6,752 nt of DNA from Oscillospiraceae bacterium (GTDB lineage: Bacteria > Bacillota > Clostridia > Oscillospirales > Butyricicoccaceae). Positions 1-6,346 of the stretch are shown here, in pieces. The notes under the pieces are model-generated. The model made no database searches, had not been told where the DNA came from, and saw only the letters and a program-made list of their open reading frames with translations. The stretch lies in the NCBI GenBank assembly GCA_902797555.1, contig CADBTM010000114.1:1-6752 (forward strand). Direction: 5' to 3'. The translations under genes and the position numbers were made by a program. The stretch's first letter is position 1. Each line of letters starts with the position of its first letter.

Positions 1-3000
1 GAAAGGATCCGGGCAAAGGGCGCGCAAATCTATCAGGCATGGGTGGATTCGCTCCATGGCATCAAGCAGTTTGACAAGGCCACCGGAGGACACAGCTATA
101 CGCTGGCGACAAACTCGGCCTATGCGGATGCGATGGCCGGCCAGATCCTGATCGGAGATCTCACCAATGCAGAGGGGCAATATGTAGCGCCCGGATTGAC
201 GACCGTGCTGAAGGGCGTAGACCTGAAGAACAAACAGTCGTACATGGACTTCGGCGAATACCTCATTGTCAAGCACGGCCCGGAGCGCCTGCAGGAGGGC
301 ATGCGTGTATTTGCAGACGACTACAAAAACGACGTTGAGTGGATGCAGCGCCGGCAGAAGACGCTGGAAGAACAATACCCGGAGTTTGCGGCAGCGTCCA
401 AGCGGCTGTATGACTTTCAGCGGAAGTTTTTGCGGACATGGGGCGTGGACACCGGGCTGATCGCGGAGGAGACGGCGGATGAATGGGCGGAGCGCTGGCA
501 ATACTACGTTCCCATGAATCGAGCCGTAAGCCAGGAAAGCCGGGGAATCGGAGCAAAGAGAGGCTTTGCCAACCAGAACAGCACGGTGAGACAGGCCCAC
601 GGCAGCGGCCTGGACATCATCAATCCCGTGGACAGCATCATCAACAACATGGTGAAGATGGTAAATGCAGGTGTGCGCAATAACGTGATGCGGTCGATCA
701 CCGAGACCGCGGAGAAAAGCGGCGCCCTGGCGGAGTTTTTGGAGAAGATCCCGACGCCCATGGTGAAGCGGGAGTTTGATCTGAGCGGCGTAAAGGCCCA
801 GCTCTCCAACGCTGTGGATGAGAGCAGCATCACCAAGGAGGACAAGGACTCCGTCATGGGGATCATCGGCGGACTGGACGATCTGCTGGCACAGTACAGC
901 AAGGGCAAGGCTCACGGCAACGTCATCACCGTTCTGAAGGACGGCGAGCAGGAGTTCTGGAAGATAAATGACACGCTGCTGCTGGATTCGCTGACCAACA
1001 TGGCTCCGGCAAAGATGAAGGGCGTGATGGACGCGTATGCCGTCGTCAGCCGGTTTATGTCGAGCAACATCACCGGCAATAACCTGCTCTGGTCGATCTT
1101 CTCCAACGGACCGCGAGACCTGGAGACCTTGTTCACCTACTCAAAAAACAAGAACCCGTTCAAACTCGTGGCTGCCATGGGAAGCGCTTACATCAACCGG
1201 TTTAAGGGTGAGAACGCGGACCCGCTGTACAAGGAGTATTTGGCCATGGGCGGCAGCAGCATGAGCGCCTATACCGCAGACCGGAACATGGTGAAAAACG
1301 TGCGGAAAAAGCTGATGGGGAAGCGCAGCCTGAACCCCGTGGATCTGATCGCCTGGGCGGGAGACACCATCGAGATGGGGCCGAGGTATGCCACCTACAA
1401 GCTGATGCGGCAGGCAGGACTGACGCCGCAGGAGGCCTTTTTCGAGGCGGGGGATATCACGGTCAACTTCCGCAGAGGAGGCAGGATCGCAAGGGAAATC
1501 AACGTGTTTGTCCCCTTCTTCAACGCCAGCGTGCAGGGCCTGGACAAGTTCGGGAGATGGATCACAGCGACGGATGCTCCTGCGGGGACCCGGGGAAAGA
1601 CGGTGAAGACGAGAGTCGCCTCGTATGTGGTCGTCAATGCCGTGCTGGCAGCGCTGACTTATGCGCTGAACAACGGGGATAAGGACCGGAAGAAGGAGTA
1701 TCAGCAGCTCTCAAACTACACCAAGAACAGTTTTTGGTGTATCCCCATGGGAGACGGAAAGTTTTTCGCCATCCCGAAGCCGAGAGAGCTGGGCGTGATT
1801 TCCTCTCTCTTTGAGACCGGACTGGAGTACTTTGAGGGGGAGAACAGCCACGCTTTTGACGAGTTTTACAATTACGCTGTTGATAACTTCTTCCCGAGCA
1901 TGCTGTCGGATCTGCTGCAAGGCGACGGTGCAGGCGCAGCGGGAAGTCTCGGATTGTTCGGCGTTGCATTCTACATGTACGCAAACCGTGACTTCCTCGG
2001 AAAACCGATCGTTTCCCAGAGCCTTCAGGGCCTGGAGCGAAAAGACCAGTATACCGAGCGCACGTCGAAGATCGCATACCGGGTCGGACAGGCGCTTAAC
2101 TTGAGCCCGATGATGATCGATTACTTCTTCCAGCAGATGCTGGGCGGTTGGTGGAGCACACAAAAGGCCCTGCTGCCGGTGGGAGAAGCCGAACGGGATT
2201 GGTGGATGGGCATCTACAACACATACGTCAAGGACAATCAGTATTCCACCGATCTTGTGAACCGGCTCTATGACGACGCGGAAGAATCCTCGCGCAAAAA
2301 GAAGAGCGACCCGACAAACATGGAGAAGGCTGTCACCGCGAAGCTGGACGAGAACATGACCACTTTCTACTCCAGATTCAACAGGATCTCGAAGAACGAA
2401 AGCAGAAGCCAGGTGGAGCGCGCGGCGAGGAAAACTGTGCTGGAGTTGATCGCCGAGTACCTGAAGACCAGGGAGGACGGCGTCGAAACCACCAGGGCAG
2501 AAAAGGCCGTGAGAGATGCCGCCGTGAAGACCGGAGAGATCGGGACCTATTATCCTTCGACGATGAACAGCTATGTGAAGGATGAGGCGGGCAAGACCTA
2601 TGCGCTCTCGTCTACGCAGTACATCCAGTATCAGACGGATTACCTGAGACTTTACTGGGAGACGGTGGAGAGCTCTATCGGCAGCGCGAAAACCGACAAG
2701 GAGCGGCAGGCCGTGATCAAAGGCGCCAAGTATGTGGCATCGGAGCGAGCCAGGCAGAAAATGCTGAAGCAGTTTGCCAAAACTCAGACGAGCTTTACAC
2801 AGAAGTTTGAAGGGGTAAGTGACGAAGACATTGCGGTGTTCCGCGCACTGCGAGACATTGCAAACGACGACGGGTATCTGAGCAAGGATGAGCTGATAGA
2901 GGCAATCGAGCGGATGCAGAGCGCAGGCCTGAGCAATACGGACGCGGCGACACTGTATCGATCGGAGTCCAAGTTCAGCGAGACAAACAACCCCTGGAAG

Positions 3001-3009
3001 AACTACTAA
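1..3009 (+). CDS. LPD38-type phage polyvalent protein, 3' part (5' end outside window)
   Basis: The frame is open from base 1 to the TAA at 3007-3009, giving 1002 residues. No ribosome site precedes the internal GTG at 43, so this is the C-terminal part of a larger protein. Residues are numbered from base 1. The recognisable region is about 340-560, with the signature NFRRGG at 489-494 and VPFFNASVQGLDKFGR at 504-519. I recognise this as the Large Polyvalent protein-associated Domain 38 (LPD38) of phage and conjugative-element giant proteins. A hydrophobic helix follows near 537-555, then long charged helical segments (about 760-940). The extreme C-terminus has an EF-hand-like loop (953-964, NDDGYLSKDE) and ends NNPWKNY. 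By family knowledge such proteins are probably packaged or delivered with phage DNA; no enzymatic motif is visible in this part. It is the last gene of the element, convergent with cotJC. The family assignment is from memory of motifs, not a search. Confidence 0.8.
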   Translation, partial: ERIRAKGAQIYQAWVDSLHGIKQFDKATGGHSYTLATNSAYADAMAGQILIGDLTNAEGQYVAPGLTTVLKGVDLKNKQSYMDFGEYLIVKHGPERLQEGMRVFADDYKNDVEWMQRRQKTLEEQYPEFAAASKRLYDFQRKFLRTWGVDTGLIAEETADEWAERWQYYVPMNRAVSQESRGIGAKRGFANQNSTVRQAHGSGLDIINPVDSIINNMVKMVNAGVRNNVMRSITETAEKSGALAEFLEKIPTPMVKREFDLSGVKAQLSNAVDESSITKEDKDSVMGIIGGLDDLLAQYSKGKAHGNVITVLKDGEQEFWKINDTLLLDSLTNMAPAKMKGVMDAYAVVSRFMSSNITGNNLLWSIFSNGPRDLETLFTYSKNKNPFKLVAAMGSAYINRFKGENADPLYKEYLAMGGSSMSAYTADRNMVKNVRKKLMGKRSLNPVDLIAWAGDTIEMGPRYATYKLMRQAGLTPQEAFFEAGDITVNFRRGGRIAREINVFVPFFNASVQGLDKFGRWITATDAPAGTRGKTVKTRVASYVVVNAVLAALTYALNNGDKDRKKEYQQLSNYTKNSFWCIPMGDGKFFAIPKPRELGVISSLFETGLEYFEGENSHAFDEFYNYAVDNFFPSMLSDLLQGDGAGAAGSLGLFGVAFYMYANRDFLGKPIVSQSLQGLERKDQYTERTSKIAYRVGQALNLSPMMIDYFFQQMLGGWWSTQKALLPVGEAERDWWMGIYNTYVKDNQYSTDLVNRLYDDAEESSRKKKSDPTNMEKAVTAKLDENMTTFYSRFNRISKNESRSQVERAARKTVLELIAEYLKTREDGVETTRAEKAVRDAAVKTGEIGTYYPSTMNSYVKDEAGKTYALSSTQYIQYQTDYLRLYWETVESSIGSAKTDKERQAVIKGAKYVASERARQKMLKQFAKTQTSFTQKFEGVSDEDIAVFRALRDIANDDGYLSKDELIEAIERMQSAGLSNTDAATLYRSESKFSETNNPWKNY

Positions 3010-3030
3010 TCGATTTAGTCAAGTACGATT

Positions 3031-3070
3031 CGGCAAAAACAGGCATAAATCGGCATAAAACGGCAAGGCA
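3031..3070. repeat. Four 10-nt direct repeats (GGCATAAA-like) next to the element end
   Basis: Four units with an exact 10-nt period start at 3031, 3041, 3051 and 3061: cggcaaaaac, aggcataaat, cggcataaaa and cggcaaggca. GGCA recurs at the same offset in each. The fourth unit runs into the hairpin at 3065. They lie 22 nt after the phage gene stop and about 50-90 nt from the cotJC junction. A period close to one helical turn would place the repeats on the same DNA face, as protein-binding sites for a recombinase or directionality factor often are. That role is inferred only; a chance low-complexity tract is possible. Confidence 0.5.
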
Positions 3071-3090
3071 CCGGAGAAATCCGGTGCCTT
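3065..3090. terminator. Hairpin terminator between the phage gene and truncated cotJC
   Basis: This is a perfect 11-bp inverted repeat (AAGGCACCGGA, GAAA loop, TCCGGTGCCTT). It sits between two convergent genes, the phage LPD38 gene on the + strand and truncated cotJC on the - strand. Read on the - strand, the stem is followed after three bases by TTTTA. On the + strand no T run follows. It therefore better fits termination of leftward transcription from cotJ, with possible bidirectional use. On the - strand it starts about 30 nt after the cotJC stop. Confidence 0.6.
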
Positions 3091-3100
3091 GTGCGTTGAT

Positions 3101-3114
3101 GATAATTGATAATT
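3101..3114. repeat. Tandem GATAATT repeat beside the junction
   Basis: Two exact tandem copies of the 7-mer gataatt lie at 3101-3107 and 3108-3114, preceded by gat and followed by gccatg. The AT-rich tract contrasts with its GC-rich surroundings and lies within 10-20 bases of the point where cotJC homology ends. It could belong to the element's attachment region or be a common AT-rich intergenic tract. Nothing in the window decides between these. Confidence 0.4.
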
Positions 3115-3150
3115 GCCATGTTATAATTCTTCCGTACCGATATCGGTCAA
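3115..3150. other. Inferred attachment-site junction (attL/attR) inside cotJC
   Basis: Read on the - strand, the sequence encodes the conserved CotJC stretch LTDIGTEEL and then hits TAA at 3123-3121. The downstream frame (CAT GGC AAT TAT ...) has no resemblance to the expected G/A-H-L-E-M continuation. The crossover therefore lies at or slightly inside the codons for IGTEEL. The last codons use GGT, GAA, GAA and TTA, more AT-rich wobble choices than the rest of the cluster, so a few of these bases may come from the element. Core length cannot be determined without the other junction. Confidence 0.6.
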
Positions 3151-3321
3151 AACCCCCGCTACATTGCGATAAGGCATGGCAAAGCGCTGGTTGAGATAGC
3201 GCATGGAGGCGGCCAATTCTCCGTCGGGTCCGCCCAACTGGGAAATGATGACCTTTGCCGCTCTGGCGTCCGGCGTATGGATGTGCACCGGGTATTGCAG
3301 TCTGCGTTCATAGTTCCACAT
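3121..3321 (-). pseudogene. cotJC: cotJC, manganese-catalase-like spore coat protein, truncated to 66 residues by element insertion
   Basis: The 66 residues match the N-terminus of CotJC and manganese catalases (about 190-210 aa): MWNYERRLQYPV at the start, GGPDGELAASMRYLNQR at 31-47 and LTDIGTEEL at 58-66. E35 and E65 correspond to the first two Glu metal ligands of the family. The expected His three residues after E65 and all later ligands are missing because a TAA follows L66. The product cannot form the four-helix di-manganese site. The start ATG at 3321 has a strong SD (GGAGGG, inside the end of cotJB), and only three bases separate it from the cotJB stop. The 5' half is intact and in frame, which suggests recent or maintained interruption rather than decay. 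The missing two-thirds probably lies beyond the far end of the element, and precise excision would restore the gene. A permanent truncation is the alternative. Confidence 0.9.
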
Positions 3322-3324
3322 GGG

Positions 3325-3576
3325 TCAGCCCTCCATTTCCCAAGGCCACGGCTCGGACGTCCACAGCCAGGTGTTTCCGGCTGCCACGTCGTCGGCACAC
3401 AGCGGCCCATATGCGGCGGTATATGCGTCCTTTGCTTCACGATAGGCCTGTTTTGCCTGCTGATAGCGGCTCAGACCGTTTGCGCAGGTGGGGTGCGTGT
3501 CCAGATATTCGGTCAGCTCCACCACGGCAAATCCGGTCTCCATCACGTCCCGCATTGCCTCTTTTCTGCTGTTCAT
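3325..3576 (-). CDS. cotJB: CotJB spore coat protein
   Basis: This 83-residue protein has the features of the CotJB family (in B. subtilis an inner-coat component made in the mother cell with CotJA and CotJC). The family motifs are an N-terminal helix, then LDTHP at 25-29, a charged Tyr/Lys/Ala helix (38-55), YGPL at 56-59 and the closing PWPWE at 76-80. Length is normal for the family. Start ATG at 3576 overlaps the cotJA stop in an ATGA, and the SD-like GAGGTGAT lies 6 nt upstream, so translation is probably coupled. Cysteines at 31 and 60 are of no obvious significance. No defect is seen, although its partner CotJC is broken. Confidence 0.9.
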   Translation of the reverse strand: MNSRKEAMRDVMETGFAVVELTEYLDTHPTCANGLSRYQQAKQAYREAKDAYTAAYGPLCADDVAAGNTWLWTSEPWPWEMEG

Positions 3577-3815
3577 CCGTTCATCACCTCACCAAAGGGC
3601 AGATCAAGGGCAGGAAACAGGGTACCCCGATCGAGGGCGCGGCAAAGGCAGTAGGTCTCGCCCCAACTCTGAATAGGCACATAGGCCATGGCAAGCACAA
3701 GCGGGCGAAGCTCCTGCTGGGTTTCCGTCACGGAAACCGGCGCCTGATATCCGGACGCGGTGCGCACGCAGGAGCGCTGCTGCACTTGGCGCGTCCGATT
3801 GACAGGTCGATTCAT
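3573..3815 (-). CDS. cotJA: CotJA spore coat-associated protein
   Basis: An 80-residue protein of the CotJA family. The diagnostic C-terminal half has AMAYVPIQSW at 42-51, then RALDRGTLFPALDLPF at 59-74; the N-terminal 35 residues are polar and Arg/Gln-rich. In B. subtilis CotJA is needed for assembly of CotJC into the coat. The ATG at 3815 is chosen over an in-frame GTG at 3824, because the SD GAGGAG (3829-3824) is 8 nt from the ATG but overlaps the GTG. It is the first gene of cotJABC, with its stop overlapping the cotJB start. The upstream region holds a sigma-E-like promoter candidate. Confidence 0.88.
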   Translation of the reverse strand: MNRPVNRTRQVQQRSCVRTASGYQAPVSVTETQQELRPLVLAMAYVPIQSWGETYCLCRALDRGTLFPALDLPFGEVMNG

Positions 3816-3848
3816 ACATATCACTCCTCTTCAAAGCGATTTCGTCCC

Positions 3849-3877
3849 ATTCTATGCGATCCGCTGCTTTCGTGATA
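3849..3877 (-). promoter_or_regulatory. Candidate sigma-E-type promoter of the cotJ operon
   Basis: On the - strand, CATAGAAT at 3856-3849 matches seven of eight positions of the sigma-E -10 consensus CATACAAT. Fourteen bases upstream is TATCACG (3877-3871), a weak -35 candidate. Transcription would begin around 3842, giving a leader of about 27 nt that contains the cotJA SD. cotJ is known to be sigma-E controlled in B. subtilis, which agrees with the motif. The -35 is poor and overlaps the T run of the upstream terminator, so this is tentative. Confidence 0.45.
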
Positions 3878-3911
3878 AAAAGAACCGGCCGCCAAAGCTT
3901 GGCGGCCGGTT
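3877..3911 (-). terminator. Intrinsic terminator of the channel operon
   Basis: A perfect 13-bp GC-rich stem (AACCGGCCGCCAA pairing with TTGGCGGCCGGTT, 3-nt loop) at 3883-3911 is followed on the - strand by CTTTTTAT. It starts 11 nt after the TGA of the potassium channel gene. This is a textbook rho-independent terminator separating the MBOAT/DHHW/channel operon from the cotJ operon. On the + strand no T run follows. Confidence 0.9.
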
Positions 3912-3922
3912 GATGTTTCCTG

Positions 3923-5131
3923 TCAGATCTCGATTTCCGTGCTTCCGCTCAGCGGTTGCTTTGTGTGGATCAGCAGGTGATCCCCCTCCATCAGCCGGGT
4001 GCTTCCTTTGGGAATGAGCACCTTGCCCTTGCGCTTGACGATGACGATGACCGATTGACGGGAGATATCCAGATCCCGGATATATTTTCCGTTCCACGGG
4101 TTTTCTTCCAGAAGCGTGATCTCCTTCAGGGTGATATGGGCGTCGCCGAGAAGCGGCTCCGCGCCAAGGATGACCACGTCGTTGATCTCCAGCACAGTAT
4201 CCCCCTTGGGCACCAGCACATCATAGCTCCGGTGGATGGCGGTGACGATCAGTCCTTGGGGAAGAGCCAGCTCGGACACCGATTTACCCAGCCAATCATC
4301 ATGGGCACGGAGACGGAACTTGATGAACTCCACGTCACTTTCCCGGGACAGGCGATCGCTTTTTTGCACGGTGGAATACTGCTCCACAAATCCGGCGGAA
4401 ATGATACCTGTGGGAATGGCCACCATGCCCACACCCAAAAAGGTGATGATGATACTCAGCAGCTTGCCCAGTGTGGTGATGGGATAGATGTCGCCATAGC
4501 CCACCGTCAGCAGGGTGGACACCGACCACCAGATTCCGGAAAAGGCGTTTTTAAAGACCTCCGGCTGCGCCTCGTGCTCCACACTATACATGCACAGACT
4601 GGAGGCCAGCATTAGGATGAGGATGATGAACACCGAGGAAAGAAGCTGCTGCTTTTTCTTGGAAAGCACGTCGGTGATGGCATTGAGGGAATCATAATAG
4701 GCATTGATGCGGAACAGTCGGAAAATGCGGATCACCCGGAAGATGCGGAAGGCGATGGCCCCGGCGGGGAAAAAGACCGGCAAATAGTAGGGGAGAAAGC
4801 TGAGCAGGTCGATGATCCCAGAAAAGGAAAACACATAGGCCAGAATCGAGCGCAGCTCGTTGGGCTTTTTATACAGGTATTTGGCGGAGATCAGACGCAG
4901 GACATAGTCCACCAAAAACAGGAATACCGTTACTGCCTCGATCCCATCCAACAGCGCTCCGTGGGTGAGATTGATCTCGTCAAAGGTGCTGAGCACCGCC
5001 ACCGTCAGATTGATCAGGATGACGAATGTGATATAAAAGTCATATCCCCGGCTGAGCAGATCATCCGAAGCGCCGATCTCTACCACCGAGGCCAGACGCT
5101 GTCTGTATTGTTCCCGCTGCTTTTTTGTCAC
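3923..5131 (-). CDS. Voltage-sensor potassium channel with two C-terminal TrkA-C (RCK_C) domains
   Basis: A six-helix potassium channel subunit, expected to act as a tetramer in the cytoplasmic membrane. Numbered from the GTG at 5131 (402 aa): S1 about 31-50, S2 61-83, S3 96-115, and an S4 sensor at 128-142 with Arg at 129, 132, 135, 138 and 141, every third residue. S5 is about 163-183, the pore helix and filter 198-214 with TVGYGD at 209-214 (potassium-selective signature), and S6 222-250. The cytoplasmic tail has two TrkA-C-like units, about 264-335 and 343-392 (paired WLGKSVSEL / WNGKYIRDL and VLVPKGDT / VLIPKGST), without an NAD-binding RCK_N domain. The GTG at 5131 is preferred because AAGGA lies 10 nt upstream. 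A TTG at 5179 would overlap the preceding gene. It follows the DHHW gene by 16 nt, so they are probably co-transcribed. The ligand of the tail is unknown. Confidence 0.9.
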   Translation of the reverse strand: MTKKQREQYRQRLASVVEIGASDDLLSRGYDFYITFVILINLTVAVLSTFDEINLTHGALLDGIEAVTVFLFLVDYVLRLISAKYLYKKPNELRSILAYVFSFSGIIDLLSFLPYYLPVFFPAGAIAFRIFRVIRIFRLFRINAYYDSLNAITDVLSKKKQQLLSSVFIILILMLASSLCMYSVEHEAQPEVFKNAFSGIWWSVSTLLTVGYGDIYPITTLGKLLSIIITFLGVGMVAIPTGIISAGFVEQYSTVQKSDRLSRESDVEFIKFRLRAHDDWLGKSVSELALPQGLIVTAIHRSYDVLVPKGDTVLEINDVVILGAEPLLGDAHITLKEITLLEENPWNGKYIRDLDISRQSVIVIVKRKGKVLIPKGSTRLMEGDHLLIHTKQPLSGSTEIEI

Positions 5132-5147
5132 AATGCTCACATCCTTT

Positions 5148-6335
5148 TTATCGGTAAGTGCCGTTCGGGCTGTCCACAATGATCGTGCTTGTGTCCCGCA
5201 GAATCACGACAACCTGCGGCTGATAGTCTTCGATATAGTCCCACAGGCTCTGCTTGGTATAATGCCGAAGGTCGATCGATCGGGTCTCGTTAAAGGAGGT
5301 ATACAGCAGAGATTCCACCGCGTTGGTATAGGAATCTCCCACAATGAGGGCGTTGGGGAGCTCCTTCCGGTCGGTTTGCAGAATGGTTTCGCCCACGTCG
5401 CCGCCAAAAAAGATCGTATACCCAACGGGATCCTTCGGCGTGGCGGGCAGGGTAACGACGCTGTCGGCAACTTCTTTTCCATTATCTGTGCGGGTAAAGG
5501 GGATCAGCGCTTTGGGAAGCGCGTAGATCATTTTTTCCTCTGTTTTGTACAGGCCGTACAGCATCCGGTTGCGGGAACCCAGCATGGGATTTGGCAGGGT
5601 GAGGAACACCAGATCCTCCTCCTGCAGGATGTTCAGATCATATCCTGTCAGTTCGTTGACGCGCGCCATGAGCTCCTGATAGGTTTTCAACGCGCCATAG
5701 ATAGAATAGTGGTGATCGGTGATGCTGTAATACCTGTCCGGATTGCCCTCCGCCCGGAAAACGGCGGGCATATCCACATAGGGGATGTTCCGCTCTTTCA
5801 GTGCCTCTGCCCACAGGAGATCCACCGTGGGGAAATACGCCTGTCCATGCTCCAGATATGCGGGGTACCGGTCTGCAAAATAGTCCGCCTGCGCGGGAAC
5901 ACCAACATAAACCAGCGTTCCGCCCAGATCCTCCACATGCTGCTTCAGCTCATCCAAACGGTCGGCTGTCTGCCGGACGTCCGCTTTGATGTCCACCTCG
6001 TCCCACACGCCATAGGAATAAAAGGGGAGAAGATTTGTTTTTGTCACCACGACCCGATTGACCACGGGATTGTGGAGCACATCCATGTGAAGCAGCGTAT
6101 TCCATTTGATCAGCCGGTCCCGTCCGGCGGCACGGTCGAGGAAATAGCGCTCCCATCCGTTGAGATAGCTTCCGTCGGAAAAGCTCTCAGCAGTATATTC
6201 CGGCTCCTTTTCCAGGCGCCTGTTTTCAAATTCAGAGAAGTCCACCTTGCCCACATGGCCCCACGTAACGGCGAGAACCCCGGCGAGAAAGGCGGCAAAG
6301 CAAAGAGTAAACAAGAGATTTGCAGCTTTTTTCAT
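5148..6335 (-). CDS. DHHW-family (AlgJ/AlgX-like SGNH) cell-surface polymer acetylation protein
   Basis: A 395-residue protein with a short positively charged N-terminus and one hydrophobic segment (5-24), so an uncleaved anchor or signal peptide placing the domain outside the membrane. Visible signatures are ENRRLEKEPEYT at 37-48, NGWERYFLDRAAGRDRLI at 59-76, YYSITDHHYSIYGA at 202-215 and IVGDSYTNA at 331-339. D207 and H209 (DxH) with S335 (GDSY) match the order of the Asp-His-Ser triad in AlgJ/AlgX. The DHHW motif reads DHHY here. The family helps move O-acetyl groups from an MBOAT membrane protein to an extracellular polysaccharide, and an MBOAT gene lies 11 nt upstream. The ATG at 6335 has an AGGGGGTG SD that overlaps the MBOAT stop, implying coupled translation. 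The polymer substrate cannot be deduced. Family assignment is firm; catalytic activity is inferred. Confidence 0.87.
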   Translation of the reverse strand: MKKAANLLFTLCFAAFLAGVLAVTWGHVGKVDFSEFENRRLEKEPEYTAESFSDGSYLNGWERYFLDRAAGRDRLIKWNTLLHMDVLHNPVVNRVVVTKTNLLPFYSYGVWDEVDIKADVRQTADRLDELKQHVEDLGGTLVYVGVPAQADYFADRYPAYLEHGQAYFPTVDLLWAEALKERNIPYVDMPAVFRAEGNPDRYYSITDHHYSIYGALKTYQELMARVNELTGYDLNILQEEDLVFLTLPNPMLGSRNRMLYGLYKTEEKMIYALPKALIPFTRTDNGKEVADSVVTLPATPKDPVGYTIFFGGDVGETILQTDRKELPNALIVGDSYTNAVESLLYTSFNETRSIDLRHYTKQSLWDYIEDYQPQVVVILRDTSTIIVDSPNGTYR

Positions 6336-6346
6336 AATCGCACCCC

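Larger units (their letters stand above)
1..3125 (+). mobile_element. Right-hand end of a prophage or phage-like element inserted in cotJC
   Basis: The left half of the window is assigned to an integrated phage-like element for two reasons. It carries the 3' end of a very large phage polyvalent-protein gene, and the host coat gene cotJC loses homology abruptly at about position 3121, where this DNA starts. The left boundary is outside the window. No integrase lies between the last phage gene and the junction, since only about 110 bases are available, so the recombinase should be at the other end. The exact right boundary is uncertain by some tens of bases, because the shared core cannot be defined with only one junction visible. 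GC content resembles the host, suggesting an element adapted to related bacteria. That it is a phage rather than a conjugative element is inferred from the LPD38-type protein. Confidence 0.72.

Noticed and set aside
3031..3070. Short CRISPR-like array
   Set aside because: The 10-nt units are contiguous, with no spacers, and are far too short for CRISPR repeats.
3010..3120. tRNA gene or tRNA fragment as the phage attachment site
   Set aside because: No cloverleaf arms or T-loop sequence are visible. The attachment target is cotJC itself.
3810..3824. GTG at 3824 as the cotJA start
   Set aside because: The only SD (GAGGAG, 3829-3824) overlaps this codon. The ATG at 3815 is correctly spaced from it.
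3255..3875. 206-codon + strand open frame across cotJC, cotJB and cotJA
   Set aside because: It is antisense to three recognisable cotJ genes, covers their promoter region, and has an Arg/Pro/His-rich sequence with no domain.
3956..4615. 219-codon + strand frame opposite the potassium channel
   Set aside because: Its composition (runs of Asp, His and Gln) is a reverse-strand artefact of the channel gene, which has unmistakable filter and S4 motifs.
5129..5179. TTG at 5179 as the channel start
   Set aside because: It would overlap the end of the DHHW gene by 32 nt with no SD. The GTG at 5131 has AAGGA at a suitable distance just after the preceding stop codon.
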